Below are positions 16,903 to 25,681 of a DNA stretch of 64,000 nucleotides, in pieces. Position 1 is the stretch's first letter, and every line of letters begins with the position of its first letter. The translations under genes and the position numbers were made by a program. Where the stretch lies: contig NZ_CP090376.1 in assembly GCF_022836875.1 (NCBI RefSeq), positions 1,302,001-1,366,000 of the forward strand, in the 5' to 3' direction. The notes beneath the pieces were generated by a model. That model was given only the letters and a program-made list of their open reading frames with translations, was not told where the DNA came from and made no database searches. The DNA comes from Flavobacterium enshiense (GTDB lineage: Bacteria > Bacteroidota > Bacteroidia > Flavobacteriales > Flavobacteriaceae).

Positions 16903-17328
16903 TTAATCTATTTTACTCCATCCAGGTAATTCTAGGGCTTGTTTCAACCATGAACGTATCAGTTTCTCATCGAACTCTGTGTCGTCATGAATATCAATTC
17001 TACGAGCCTTGTATTCTATCGCTCTGTTCCATGGTCCCGCCATTTTTGCCACCGGAGGTTCGGGGTGCAGAAGTGTTCCGGCTATAAATCCAATCCCTAC
17101 GCTGTCCTTGAACGACCAAAGAGCAATCATCCAACCTTTATCTGGCAGTCCGTAAAAAGGCACACCAAGCGGTTGGGAAGGTTTATGCCATTTTGTAGTA
17201 GATCTAATTTCGGGTATTACTTCTCTTATGAGTTTGTCAATACGTGACACGATTGAACTATGCTCGGGTTTTACTCCATCAATCCAAGCTTGTACATTTT
17301 GTTCTCCTATTTGAGTTTTCATTTTCAT
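16903..17328 (-). CDS. DUF1801 domain-containing protein
   Basis: A 141-residue small cytoplasmic protein of the DUF1801/YdhG-like fold. It has the recognisable core EVIPEIRSTTKWHKPSQPL, then VPFYGLPDKGWMIALWSFKD. No enzymatic function is established for the family. It ends PGWSKID. ATG at 17326-17328 or the second ATG two codons later could be used. A second, diverged DUF1801 gene lies at 32.4 kb in the same accessory zone. It is a stand-alone gene with 35 bases to the next minus-strand gene. Confidence 0.8.
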   Translation of the reverse strand: MKMKTQIGEQNVQAWIDGVKPEHSSIVSRIDKLIREVIPEIRSTTKWHKPSQPLGVPFYGLPDKGWMIALWSFKDSVGIGFIAGTLLHPEPPVAKMAGPWNRAIEYKARRIDIHDDTEFDEKLIRSWLKQALELPGWSKID

Positions 17329-17363
17329 GTATTAATTATCAAAATGATGGCTAATTTAAAACT

Positions 17364-17771
17364 TTATGCGCTCTTGCTCTTGAAAATTTGGCCAATTAAT
17401 GCAATAGTTGCATAAATACAAATTGGCATAACAATGAAAAACATTGGCAAGGCAAATCCCAAAGCATTATCTTGCGTAAACTGCAAAATGAAAGTAAAAA
17501 GCATAGCAAATAGCAATAGGGTGTAAACAATAGGAATTAATACTTTTGTATTATTCCTTTTTGCAAAATAAAACAGCCCCAGAAAAGCGGGTATCAACAT
17601 AGGTAAATCCGCTATAATAGTTACCATTTCCCAAACTCTGTCTTCTGCAGGAGAGAGGATGGTAACGCGTACACGTCCATAGATGGAAAAGATGGAATAA
17701 GCCAGGGTCAGCAGACTGCTTATGAGAATAATTAACCGTTGATTTTTTATTAGAAATTTATTCATGAGCAT
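17364..17771 (-). CDS. Small membrane protein, four predicted helices
   Basis: A 135-residue hydrophobic protein I do not recognise. Four transmembrane segments are apparent: LIILISSLLTLAYSIFSIY, MVTIIADLPMLIPAFLGLFY, VLIPIVYTLLLFAMLFTFIL, and the segment starting ALPMFFIVMPICIYATIAL. The ends are basic. The second methionine (MNKFL) is an equally good start. It sits between the DUF1801 and serine-hydrolase genes, each with its own spacer, and shows no operon logic. Confidence 0.6.
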   Translation of the reverse strand: MLMNKFLIKNQRLIILISSLLTLAYSIFSIYGRVRVTILSPAEDRVWEMVTIIADLPMLIPAFLGLFYFAKRNNTKVLIPIVYTLLLFAMLFTFILQFTQDNALGFALPMFFIVMPICIYATIALIGQIFKSKSA

Positions 17772-17894
17772 ATAAATTAAATGTTAGTAACTGTTGTTTT
17801 GTTCATATAATCCCAAACTCGTGTTAGTGGGCGGGTACGTATTCCTTCAGCAATCGCTGTACTCAATTGCAAATCCTTGCTGTCGGGGATTAAT

Positions 17895-19430
17895 CTATTT
17901 TTTGCTTTTCTTTATTTCTTTAATATTATATTCCTGAATCAATGGCGGATTCTCAGGTGTTAGCGTAAAACTTATTTCTATATCAATATTTTCCCCTTCC
18001 AAAATGAATGATCCTCTCAGATTGTTTTCAGGAATAAGTTCTCCCGTTTTAATTATTTTACCGGCTTTATTAAACAGGGTAGTTGCTTCTTTTCTTAAAG
18101 AATCTGGGAAATAATCCATAAAAAAGTTCTCCGCAAAAATATGCTTTGCCTCTGGATTCTTCCATTCAGGCAATAAACTGATTAATTCATTTTTTCTCTG
18201 ATTTAATATAGCCGATACGGGTAATTGATGTGGTTTCAGTTTTGCAAGGGATATAACTGTGTCTAAAACTTTTAAGTTTATCAGATTCATATTGGCATAA
18301 GTAAGATTGCTGAAAGAGATAATCCCTATTCCGTAGTCAGGCATTATTTTCCAATTGCTTCCAAAACCCGGCAATCCGCCACTATGTCCGACATATACGT
18401 TGTTGTTGCAATATTTTCTCCAGCCCAAACCATAACAATAGGCTCCTACCGTAGGGCATATACGATCATAAGGATAAGTGTTTTGAGGATCAAAAGAACC
18501 CATGTTTGAAGGAAACTGCATTTCACGGATAGAGCTTCTTTTTATGGGGCCATTGTCTGTATCATTTCGCGGAGGCCAGGCAGAAAGATGCAATGCAGTA
18601 TATTTGCCGAAATCTTCAATGGAAGTAATCATACCGCCCATAGCTCCATAAGTGCCATCATGCAACATGGGTTGTTCTACCCATTGGTCATTGAGCCAAC
18701 GGTATCCATGCGCGAGTTCATTTGGAGGTACTTTGCTGTACTCAAAATAAGTATGCATCATACCGAGAGGTTCCAAAATGTTTTTAGTGATATAGGTTTG
18801 ATAAGACAATCCGGAAACCTTTTTAATGATATAGCCCAGCATGGCATAACCCATATTGCTGTATTCATATTTTAATCCCGGGTCATTTGAAAAAGAAATT
18901 CCTTTTTTAATCATAGCAATAAATTCTTCATCTGTTTTAGCCATTTGGCGGTCTCCCCAAGGATTGTCTTCCGGAAACCCCGCCGCGTGAGTCAGTAAAT
19001 GACGAATAGTTATGGGGGAGGCATCTGTAGTCAGATACTTTTGCGCTGCCATTTCGGGAATATATAGGGATATCGGATCATCGAGCTTAAGTTTGCCTTC
19101 ATCCCTAAGTTTTACAATTGCCATAGCTGTAAAACTCTTTGTCATTGAAGCAATCCTGAATTCTGATTTACTATTTGCTGTATTTTTTTGTGAAGTGTTT
19201 AAATAACCGAAATTCCCGGTATGGATTAACTTTCCGTTTACTACCAGTCCGTACACCAATCCGGGAAAATGATTTTGTTTGGCATAGTCGCTAAACATTT
19301 TGTCAATAACAGGGTAGGTGGCTTCAATTTTTTTAACTGTGTCATCCTTAATCTGCGCATGGATTCCGTTGCCAATGCAGCTATGAAGAAGTAATACTGT
19401 CATTACAATCTTTAAAAATGTATGGTTCAT
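17895..19430 (-). CDS. Secreted serine hydrolase (beta-lactamase/penicillin-binding-protein-like)
   Basis: A 511-residue class C beta-lactamase-like hydrolase with an N-terminal signal peptide (ending GIHAQ). The nucleophile motif SMTK is at residues 95-98, YSN at 190-192, and a third-box equivalent HSGG lies in VYVGHSGGLPG. Members act as D-amino-acid peptidases, esterases or peptidoglycan-modifying enzymes, and true beta-lactam resistance cannot be assumed. A C-terminal ~110-residue extension follows the catalytic domain and is of unknown role. A second serine hydrolase of the same superfamily occurs at 35.7-37.1 kb. Confidence 0.85.
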   Translation of the reverse strand: MNHTFLKIVMTVLLLHSCIGNGIHAQIKDDTVKKIEATYPVIDKMFSDYAKQNHFPGLVYGLVVNGKLIHTGNFGYLNTSQKNTANSKSEFRIASMTKSFTAMAIVKLRDEGKLKLDDPISLYIPEMAAQKYLTTDASPITIRHLLTHAAGFPEDNPWGDRQMAKTDEEFIAMIKKGISFSNDPGLKYEYSNMGYAMLGYIIKKVSGLSYQTYITKNILEPLGMMHTYFEYSKVPPNELAHGYRWLNDQWVEQPMLHDGTYGAMGGMITSIEDFGKYTALHLSAWPPRNDTDNGPIKRSSIREMQFPSNMGSFDPQNTYPYDRICPTVGAYCYGLGWRKYCNNNVYVGHSGGLPGFGSNWKIMPDYGIGIISFSNLTYANMNLINLKVLDTVISLAKLKPHQLPVSAILNQRKNELISLLPEWKNPEAKHIFAENFFMDYFPDSLRKEATTLFNKAGKIIKTGELIPENNLRGSFILEGENIDIEISFTLTPENPPLIQEYNIKEIKKSKK

Positions 19431-19544
19431 TTTTTTTTAGATTAAGGGTTTAAATAAACTATGCTTAAAGTTCCGCCTGTTATAAGAAGGAAAGGGCTTC
19501 AGTTTGTTTTACTTCTATATCAAATATACAAAAAAGGCTTACAG

Positions 19545-19562
19545 TCCCGATAGCTATCAGGA
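19545..19562. repeat. 18 bp palindrome TCCCGATAGCTATCAGGA
   Basis: A near-perfect inverted repeat with one mismatched pair, in the gap upstream of the serine hydrolase. The CCCGATAGC core recurs in other spacers of this zone, for example as TATCGGG near 28.97 and 38.40 kb. Confidence 0.55.
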
Positions 19563-19654
19563 TACTTGAAAACCTGCTCCGCAAAGTTTCCCGAATTTGA
19601 ATAGCCGGGAAGTCGTTTGGGATTCAGAATTACCATTGTGTCACTTTGTAATAA

Positions 19655-20071
19655 TTAACAGCAGTCTTGAAAAATACGGTCATGAACAATTACAAATGTC
19701 ATGAATAATACAAGCAGGATTGATAGTAAATTAATAATTGTGAGCATTATGTAATATTTTCTCTGAAAAGCAATGGACTTGATAATAATTTTTTTCTCGT
19801 AAAACTTAGAGGCGATTGGAATCAGCGTTACTAATGATAACACAATAATCCCCGGATAAAGGCCTGTAATTGTAATGCCAATAACGCTAAGTGCAGCTAT
19901 TGTAATGATTAGTATCATGGATACAGAGGTGGCAAGTCTAAAAATTTTCATTAATCGTTCCGTGTTTTTATGATGAAAAGAGAAATATATTGCAATACCA
20001 ATAAGACAGAGAACTGTAACCGAAATAGTTGTAATAATTGATATGATAGTAATAAATCTAAATGTTTCCAC
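19655..20071 (-). CDS. Small membrane protein, four predicted helices
   Basis: A 138-residue protein, unrecognised. Four hydrophobic segments are clear: the first starts ITIISIITTISVTVLCLIG, then SVSMILIITIAALSVIGIT, then GIIVLSLVTLIPIA, and last MLTIINLLSILLVLFMTFVI. It ends in two cysteines (FQDCC). No partner gene is suggested by the context: the neighbours are the serine hydrolase and a VOC protein, both separately spaced. Confidence 0.6.
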   Translation of the reverse strand: METFRFITIISIITTISVTVLCLIGIAIYFSFHHKNTERLMKIFRLATSVSMILIITIAALSVIGITITGLYPGIIVLSLVTLIPIASKFYEKKIIIKSIAFQRKYYIMLTIINLLSILLVLFMTFVIVHDRIFQDCC

Positions 20072-20125
20072 TTTTATTTTTATTTGAATTTATTGCTTTT
20101 TCCATTCAGTTTTCGATATCTCTGT

Positions 20126-20569
20126 TTATTCTTTATCCGTTAGTCTCGGGTCAAAGTTTACCATCCATTCAATACCGTATTTGTCTCTAAACATGCCAAA
20201 ATAGGAACCCCAGGGGCTGTCTTCAATTGGGAATTCAATTTGTCCGCCTGCTGAAAGTCCATTAAATAATTTGTCTGCTTCCTCTTTACTTTCTGCGCTG
20301 ATTGAAATTTTACTTCTGTTTTCGTTTTCGTTTACCCGCCCCATACTTTGCGGGACATCATTTGCCATTAACATATTGCTTTTGCCTATAGGCAGAGCAA
20401 TGTGCATTATTTTATTTGCTTCACTTTCAGCCCACGTATTGTCTGGGTCGCTTGGTAAATCTTTGAAACGGACAATCGTGGCGAATTCGCCACCAAAAAC
20501 GGATTTGTAAAAATTAAATGCTTCTTCGGCGTTTCCGTTGAAGTTAATATGAGGATTAATTTGTGCCAT
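20126..20569 (-). CDS. PhnB-like VOC superfamily protein
   Basis: A 147-residue glyoxalase/dioxygenase-fold protein of the PhnB (3-demethylubiquinone-9-like) subgroup. It has INPHINFNGNAEEAFNFYKS, then MHIALPIGKSNMLMAND, and the closing strand WGSYFGMFRDKYGIEWMVN. Substrates of this subgroup are generally unknown. His5-type and Glu ligands of metal-dependent VOC enzymes are only partly kept, so catalysis is uncertain. It is a stand-alone gene with an 82-base spacer to the OsmC gene. Confidence 0.85.
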   Translation of the reverse strand: MAQINPHINFNGNAEEAFNFYKSVFGGEFATIVRFKDLPSDPDNTWAESEANKIMHIALPIGKSNMLMANDVPQSMGRVNENENRSKISISAESKEEADKLFNGLSAGGQIEFPIEDSPWGSYFGMFRDKYGIEWMVNFDPRLTDKE

Positions 20570-20651
20570 TTTATAGTGTTTATAAGTTTTAAAATTTAAT
20601 GCTAGTTCTTTTTTATTGTATGTTGGTAAAATCGTTGCTAACAGTAATATG

Positions 20652-21053
20652 TTAGATTATTAATTTAACATTTATGCCTTGCCGTAAAGTATTGTGAATT
20701 TCTGCAATCTTGTCAACTTTCTCAATTAGCTCACAAATTTGGGCGTCCGAATGTTCTTTTGCATGAACTTGGACTTTATAAGTAATATTTTTTGCTGCCT
20801 CGCCTTCGCCTCCGAATTCTCCTGAAACAATAATTTCTAAGGAATCAATTTTTATATTTTTCTTTGTTGCCTCTCTATATAAATCATTGCAAAAGCAAGT
20901 AGCCAGAGATAAGAAAAGTAATTCACCTCCATTAATTGACGAACCATAACCTTCAATTTTTGGAGCAATCGAAATACTTTTTTTATTGTTTTCAGTTTCA
21001 ACGTTCACTTCGTGGATTTGAAGAGAACTTTTTATTGAGGCAGAAATTTTCAT
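20652..21053 (-). CDS. OsmC family peroxide-resistance-type protein
   Basis: A 133-residue OsmC/Ohr-family protein. GGELLFLSLATCFCNDLYRE carries the helix with the peroxidatic-type cysteines (two Cys, CFC), but the Ohr-type spacing is not certain. Members reduce organic hydroperoxides or act as thiol-dependent hydrolases. Immediately after its stop codon the sequence CTAACATATTACTGTTAG forms a short palindrome (about 20633-20650). Confidence 0.8.
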   Translation of the reverse strand: MKISASIKSSLQIHEVNVETENNKKSISIAPKIEGYGSSINGGELLFLSLATCFCNDLYREATKKNIKIDSLEIIVSGEFGGEGEAAKNITYKVQVHAKEHSDAQICELIEKVDKIAEIHNTLRQGINVKLII

Positions 21054-21164
21054 AAGCTATTTTAGGCGATTGTGGTACATTACTGCTGGCTATGAAATTA
21101 TGTATGCAAAAAAAATAAGGACTTTAACCACATGTAGTGTGAGGTTAAATTCCAATTCAAACAG

Positions 21165-21974
21165 TTATTTATTTATAATAACCCTTGTTGGAATTGGTCC
21201 TGAAACATCATTTTTATTCCAGGCATTTCTCACACCTTCCTGTACTGTAAAAAATGCATCCCAGTAGTCGTCAGATGCTGCATAAGGACGAATTGCAAAT
21301 GTAATCATCCCATCACCCACTTTAATTACATTTACTGATGGAGCAGGCTCCTTTAAAACAAATCTGTTTGCTTCAATTGCCTGCATAGCAATACTGCGCG
21401 CTTTTTCAATATCACTGTCCGGAGCTACCGCCATTGTAATATCCACACGCAGATTCCCGTGTCGGGTATAATTAACTATTGTATTATTTGATACGCCGCC
21501 GTTAGCAAGTATTACTGTTTTGTTTTCAGGCGTAAGTAAAATAGTGTTGAAAATCTGGATTTCCTGAACACGTCCTGTTTGACCGCCGGATTCAATTACA
21601 TCTCCGACTTTAAAAGGTTTAAAAACCAATATTAAAACGCCGCCTGCAAAATTGGCCAATGATCCCTGCAAAGCCAAACCTACAGCTAAACCTAAGGCAC
21701 CAATCACAGCAACAAAAGAAGTGGTTTGAATGCCTAACATGCCGGCAACGGAAATAAGCAACAGTATTTTCAACCCAACACTAACTACGCTTCCCAGAAA
21801 AGATTGTAAGGATACATCAAGTCCACGTTTAATTAGTCCTTTAGAAAGCAGTCGTGACACCATGTTGATTAAATAAAGCCCTATGATAAAGACTAATAAA
21901 GCACCGATAAGTTTTGGACCGAAGGTTGTGAGCCAATCCATGAATTTTGACGAGTAATTATCCAGATTATCCAT
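21165..21974 (-). CDS. Small-conductance mechanosensitive channel (MscS family)
   Basis: A 269-residue MscS-type channel. Three N-terminal membrane helices are followed by the pore helix GALGLAVGLALQGSLANFAGG, shown here as its two halves GALGLAVGLALQ and GSLANFAGG, with the characteristic Gly/Ala packing. The beta domain (VFKPFKVGDVIESGGQTG, then VQEIQIFNTIL) and alpha/beta C-terminus follow. It opens under membrane tension to release solutes. The length fits the E. coli MscS class. The 111-base gap to OsmC holds no gene. Confidence 0.93.
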   Translation of the reverse strand: MDNLDNYSSKFMDWLTTFGPKLIGALLVFIIGLYLINMVSRLLSKGLIKRGLDVSLQSFLGSVVSVGLKILLLISVAGMLGIQTTSFVAVIGALGLAVGLALQGSLANFAGGVLILVFKPFKVGDVIESGGQTGRVQEIQIFNTILLTPENKTVILANGGVSNNTIVNYTRHGNLRVDITMAVAPDSDIEKARSIAMQAIEANRFVLKEPAPSVNVIKVGDGMITFAIRPYAASDDYWDAFFTVQEGVRNAWNKNDVSGPIPTRVIINK

Positions 21975-22279
21975 ATTGTGTTATTTATTGCGGTTTATTT
22001 AATGTGTTTTGTAAACAAATTATGAAATATGTATATGCAAAAAAACTTTGACCTCGCGCAATCCCTGTGCGAGCTTATTAATTCTTTTGAAAATAGGGCT
22101 TTAAATATAGATGGGGACTTTTGTCAGTTTTTTATGTAACTAACTCACTATCAAATATAAGAATAAAGTTAGATATGTACAATCACTAAATCTGTGGTTT
22201 TTAAAAAGTAATCGAAAGTAGGAGGTGGCTTCGATCCGATAGTACGGATTTACTGCTTCCTTTCGTTACCTGCTTGTGT
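21975..22279. other. Intergenic gap of 305 bases
   Basis: No coding potential was seen. It holds an inverted repeat CTCGCGCA/TGTGCGAG (about 22053-22073) and, near the right end, a CCGATAGTACGGAT motif related to the dispersed spacer repeats. Upstream signals for the MscS gene must lie in its left part. Confidence 0.5.
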
Positions 22280-23344
22280 TTATTCCGAAAAACGGGTAAA
22301 GGTTTTTCCATCGTAACGGCATAAACCGGTGTCCCTTGAACCTATCCAAAGATTTCCGGCTTTATCTTCCAAAATTGACCAAATATCGTTATTGATCAGT
22401 CCGTCTTTTGTTGTAAAACAAGTGAATGACTTTCCGTCGTAACGGCAAATGCCACGGTCACCGCCTCCAAACCAAAGATTACCCTTTTTGTCTTCTATAA
22501 TTCGGGTAATCGGACCGGTAGATACGCCTTCATTTTTTGTAAATGATTTGCCATCATAGCTGAAGGCCCCGTTCCAATTGCTGAACCAAATATTTCCTTT
22601 TTTGTCTTGCAAAACAGGCCAGGCCCAACCGGAATCTTTTTGTTTGTTAAGTTTAAGGTTGGTTAAAGATTTTCCGTCGTAACGAAACACACCATCGTTA
22701 ACCCGCCCGCCAAACCAAATGTTGCCTGCTTTGTCTTCTAAAATGTATTCTACGTTATTGTTGCTGCTCATAAAACCACCTCCGCCATTACCAACTATAA
22801 AAGATGTAAAGGTTTTGCCATCGTAACTATAAACACCATCAATTGTTGCGAACCATAGTTTTCCGCTTTTGTCCTGCATTATGCTGAATACATCATGCGT
22901 GTTGGGATACTTGTTTGGGGGAAGGTCTTTCCGTAAAGTGATTTGGATTTCAGCAAATGCCTTACCATCGTAAATACAAACTCCGGCTTCCGTACCTATC
23001 CAGATTTTACCATTTTTATCTTCCAGAATACAGTAAACATGATTACTGTTAAGTCCATTTGTTGCTGTAAATTGGCTAAACGATTTTCCGTCATATTTAT
23101 AAACGCCTTCGCCTGATGTGCCGAACCAAAGGTTGCCTGCTTTGTCCTGCAGGCTGCAACAAACGTTGTTGCTTTTATGTGAGCCTTGGGTTTTTATAAG
23201 TTTTGGTTGTCCGTCGGATAGTATTTTTGAATCACTTGGCTTTTCTGTTGGTATGTCTTTTTTAACTTGTCCGTTGCAGGAAATGCCAATAATTAATATT
23301 ATCAGATAGGTAAAAGCGTTGGTTTTCGGGAAACATTTTTTCAT
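22280..23344 (-). CDS. Lipoprotein with two-component-regulator propeller repeats
   Basis: A 354-residue lipoprotein (lipobox IIGISCNG, acylated Cys about residue 23). It is built of about seven or eight Reg_prop repeats, each with a core such as DKAGNLWFGTSGEGVYKYDG. This is the sensor propeller normally found at the N-terminus of hybrid two-component systems, here free-standing and without kinase or transmembrane domains. A surface or periplasmic ligand-binding or scaffold role is inferred. It lies 52 bases downstream of a second propeller gene and is probably cotranscribed and derived from the same ancestor. Confidence 0.85.
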   Translation of the reverse strand: MKKCFPKTNAFTYLIILIIGISCNGQVKKDIPTEKPSDSKILSDGQPKLIKTQGSHKSNNVCCSLQDKAGNLWFGTSGEGVYKYDGKSFSQFTATNGLNSNHVYCILEDKNGKIWIGTEAGVCIYDGKAFAEIQITLRKDLPPNKYPNTHDVFSIMQDKSGKLWFATIDGVYSYDGKTFTSFIVGNGGGGFMSSNNNVEYILEDKAGNIWFGGRVNDGVFRYDGKSLTNLKLNKQKDSGWAWPVLQDKKGNIWFSNWNGAFSYDGKSFTKNEGVSTGPITRIIEDKKGNLWFGGGDRGICRYDGKSFTCFTTKDGLINNDIWSILEDKAGNLWIGSRDTGLCRYDGKTFTRFSE

Positions 23345-23396
23345 TATTCAGAATATTTGTTTTTCAATTCAATGCTGTCGCCTAAAATTGTTGATA

Positions 23397-24572
23397 CTAC
23401 CAAGGTCCTTTCTGTTTAACCTGATAAAAACGGTAGCCGTCAAAGCGATAGAGTCCGGCTCCGGCACCCCACCACATATTTCCAAACTTGTCCTGGTACA
23501 TACTTTGGACACAACAATTGATCCCGTCTTTTTCTGTAAACACGGTAAATGCTTTTGAATCTGAAATGGCGACAGAAGGGTCGAATCTCGTCATACTGCC
23601 TCTGGCTGAAATCCAAATGATACCCGATTTTTCCATGTGTATACCCCAAACTTCACTTCCGCCTAATCCGTCTTTGGTTGTGAACTCAGTAAAGGTTTTT
23701 CCGCCCGGCCTGAGCGAAGCCGAAGGGTCATACCGGCAAATACCACCCTTCATGGTAAACCAATAGTTCCCTGCTTTATCTTGTGCCATGCCACCTGCAT
23801 AGTTATCACCCAACCCTTCTTTCTCGGTAATATTTTTGATCACTTTTCCTCCTGTCCTGAGCGAAGCCGAAGGATCATACCGAAAAATCCCATTGTCTTG
23901 TGAAGCAAACCAAATGTTTCCGGTTTTGTCCTCCATTATGTCTTTAACATTTACAGGAGGAAGTAAATGAAACAGCGAAAAGCATTTGCCGCCTGTGCTG
24001 TCGGCAGCCGGGTCATATCGAAAAACACCACCCACAGTGCCTACCCAAACAGTACCGGCTTTGTCTACCAGAATACTTTTGCGGCCGACCCTGATATTGC
24101 TCAGCCCATCCTTCTCTGTATAACTTCTAAAAGTTTTTCCATCATATTTAATAGCTCCATAGTCTGTTCCAAACCATATATTACCATTCTTGTCTTCAGT
24201 AATAGCGTGTACACTATTGCCATAATCATTCTCTACATTATTGCTGTTACCATGAAAAAACTCAAGTTTGCTGTAGTATCTTAAAGTTTTTTCATCATAT
24301 CTGGCTACGCTTTGACCAGCCGGACCGAACCAGTAATTCCCTTTTGAATCCTGAAAAATAGCTCTGATATACTGGCTTACAAGAGTAGGATCCCAAACGG
24401 GATGAGAATTGAGAACTTTAGGTGGCGGCGTTCCTATTATTTCAGGGCCTGGTTGAGGTACATCAGTCGCCTGCTTCGGAGAGTTTTTGTCTACTTGACC
24501 ATAGCAGGGATTTATAAATAACCCCACTAAAAGCAAAATGTAAATTGGATTGCGAAAATAATATTTTGTCAT
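23397..24572 (-). CDS. Secreted two-component-regulator propeller protein with repeat insertions
   Basis: A 391-residue exported protein (hydrophobic N-terminus, LLLVGLFINPCYGQ). It has Reg_prop repeats such as DKNGNIWFGTDYGAIKYDG and DKTGNIWFASQDNGIFRYD. The N-terminal linker is proline-rich (PQPGPEIIGTPPPK). Two blades carry an extra peptide PSASLRTGG or PSASLRPGG encoded by a palindromic DNA insert; a third has PAADSTGGK at the equivalent place. There is no kinase domain. With the adjacent lipoprotein propeller it may form a pair of extracellular binding proteins of unknown ligand. Confidence 0.8.
   Translation of the reverse strand: MTKYYFRNPIYILLLVGLFINPCYGQVDKNSPKQATDVPQPGPEIIGTPPPKVLNSHPVWDPTLVSQYIRAIFQDSKGNYWFGPAGQSVARYDEKTLRYYSKLEFFHGNSNNVENDYGNSVHAITEDKNGNIWFGTDYGAIKYDGKTFRSYTEKDGLSNIRVGRKSILVDKAGTVWVGTVGGVFRYDPAADSTGGKCFSLFHLLPPVNVKDIMEDKTGNIWFASQDNGIFRYDPSASLRTGGKVIKNITEKEGLGDNYAGGMAQDKAGNYWFTMKGGICRYDPSASLRPGGKTFTEFTTKDGLGGSEVWGIHMEKSGIIWISARGSMTRFDPSVAISDSKAFTVFTEKDGINCCVQSMYQDKFGNMWWGAGAGLYRFDGYRFYQVKQKGPW
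23709..23727 (+). repeat. Short palindromic insert within the propeller gene, copy 1
   Basis: CCTGAGCGAAGCCGAAGGG encodes SASLR on the minus strand and recurs at 23857-23874. It is a REP-like intragenic insert that keeps the frame. Confidence 0.6.
23857..23874 (+). repeat. Short palindromic insert within the propeller gene, copy 2
   Basis: CCTGAGCGAAGCCGAAGG is identical to the core of copy 1 and falls at the matching point of the previous propeller blade. Confidence 0.6.
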
Positions 24573-24715
24573 TTTTATCAGTTTTAGGTGCTAAAAAAAA
24601 AATGTTCGTAAAAAGCTATAAAGTTTCAGGTTTATAGATTGTATAGGCATGACGCAGAACCCGAGTTATGTTTTCAGCTTTCTTGTCTTTCGATCATTGT
24701 TTTTGTCAATCTTCA

Positions 24716-25261
24716 TTATTTTGAATATGTCAAAACCACACCGCCCGTCAAAAGTTGCTGTGTTGACACGAGAGATAAATTCTTAGTAGCAATTCCTTGT
24801 CTGAAAAGTGGCCGTCCGCTACCTAAAATAACCGGAGAAATTCCTATACGATACTCATCAAAAAGATTATCATTGATCAATGTCTCCGAAAGGTTTGCAC
24901 TGCCGAAAACATACATATCTCTACCATCTTGTTCTTTAAGTTTCCTGATTTCGGCAGCCGCATTTTCACTTATAAGTGTTGTGTTGTTCCAATCGGCAGA
25001 TTTCAATGTCTTAGAGAATACAAGTTTTGGTATTCTATTCATTAGTTCAGCAATTTCTCCTTCTGCCTTTGTCCAATATTCCGCCATACCTTCATAAGTT
25101 ACACGTCCAAATACGAGGTAGTCAGCGGCATTCAATTGTTCAATGCTTAATTTCTCAAGTTCTTCTCCCCAAATAACATTATGAAAAGATAAATCCCAAT
25201 TTTGGTTTCCTTCGAAATACCCGTCAAGGGTCATTATGTTCCACATTATAAGTTTTCTCAT
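24716..25261 (-). CDS. Dihydrofolate-reductase-like protein (RibD C-terminal family)
   Basis: A 181-residue protein of the YyaP/RibD-C family, with a DHFR-like fold. It has LIMWNIMTLDGYFEG, then YLVFGRVTYEGMAEYW, and the nucleotide-binding strand MYVFGSANLSETLI. Such proteins probably reduce a small substrate with NADPH, but targets are unknown. It is not a true folate reductase by sequence. It is a stand-alone gene, and right after its stop the minus strand reads CATAACTCGGG, one of the core-like boxes seen after several genes of this zone. Confidence 0.85.
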   Translation of the reverse strand: MRKLIMWNIMTLDGYFEGNQNWDLSFHNVIWGEELEKLSIEQLNAADYLVFGRVTYEGMAEYWTKAEGEIAELMNRIPKLVFSKTLKSADWNNTTLISENAAAEIRKLKEQDGRDMYVFGSANLSETLINDNLFDEYRIGISPVILGSGRPLFRQGIATKNLSLVSTQQLLTGGVVLTYSK

Positions 25262-25681
25262 TTTCTTTCTGCATTAAGTTGTCCTTAGTCTTTTGTCAGC
25301 TGCTGTTAACGATCCGTCAGTTTTTTGAAGGCAAAGACTTTTGCGGCTGATGTTATAAATTTACTGAATTTTTGAAAGAAAAAGGTGAAAAAGAAGGCTT
25401 GTACAAAACCTTCTTTTTTGTAGTCATTAAAAAATCACCTACTATTAAATGGATGATAACTATAAAAATCTAAATCACTAAAGCTATAACGTTGTTGTCT
25501 AGGTGTGTTTAGTGCTACAGTGGTTTAAAAAAAGCATACCTGCTTATTAACAAACTCAATTTTGCATTTGCAACAAAAATCAATTATTTTGTGAAATTGC
25601 AAAAGTGGGAAGTAAAAAAAATTTGTGATAAGTTCAAAATAGTAAATTAGCCACAGCTATTAATTTAAATTGTAACATTTT
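25262..25681. other. Divergent intergenic region of 420 bases
   Basis: It contains upstream sequence for the minus-strand DHFR-like gene and the plus-strand T9SS protein. A hairpin-like stretch with GAAGGCTTGTACAAAACCTTC (about 25397-25417) is followed by Ts. CTGTTAACG boxes near 25302 resemble the spacer core boxes. No gene was recognised. Confidence 0.4.

Noticed and set aside
17895..19430. Beta-lactam resistance gene
   Set aside because: The SxxK/YxN motifs are shared with many peptidases and esterases, so resistance cannot be claimed from sequence alone.
22195..22275. tRNA-like stretch with GGCTTCGATCC
   Set aside because: No acceptor stem or cloverleaf could be folded around it, and it resembles the spacer modules instead.
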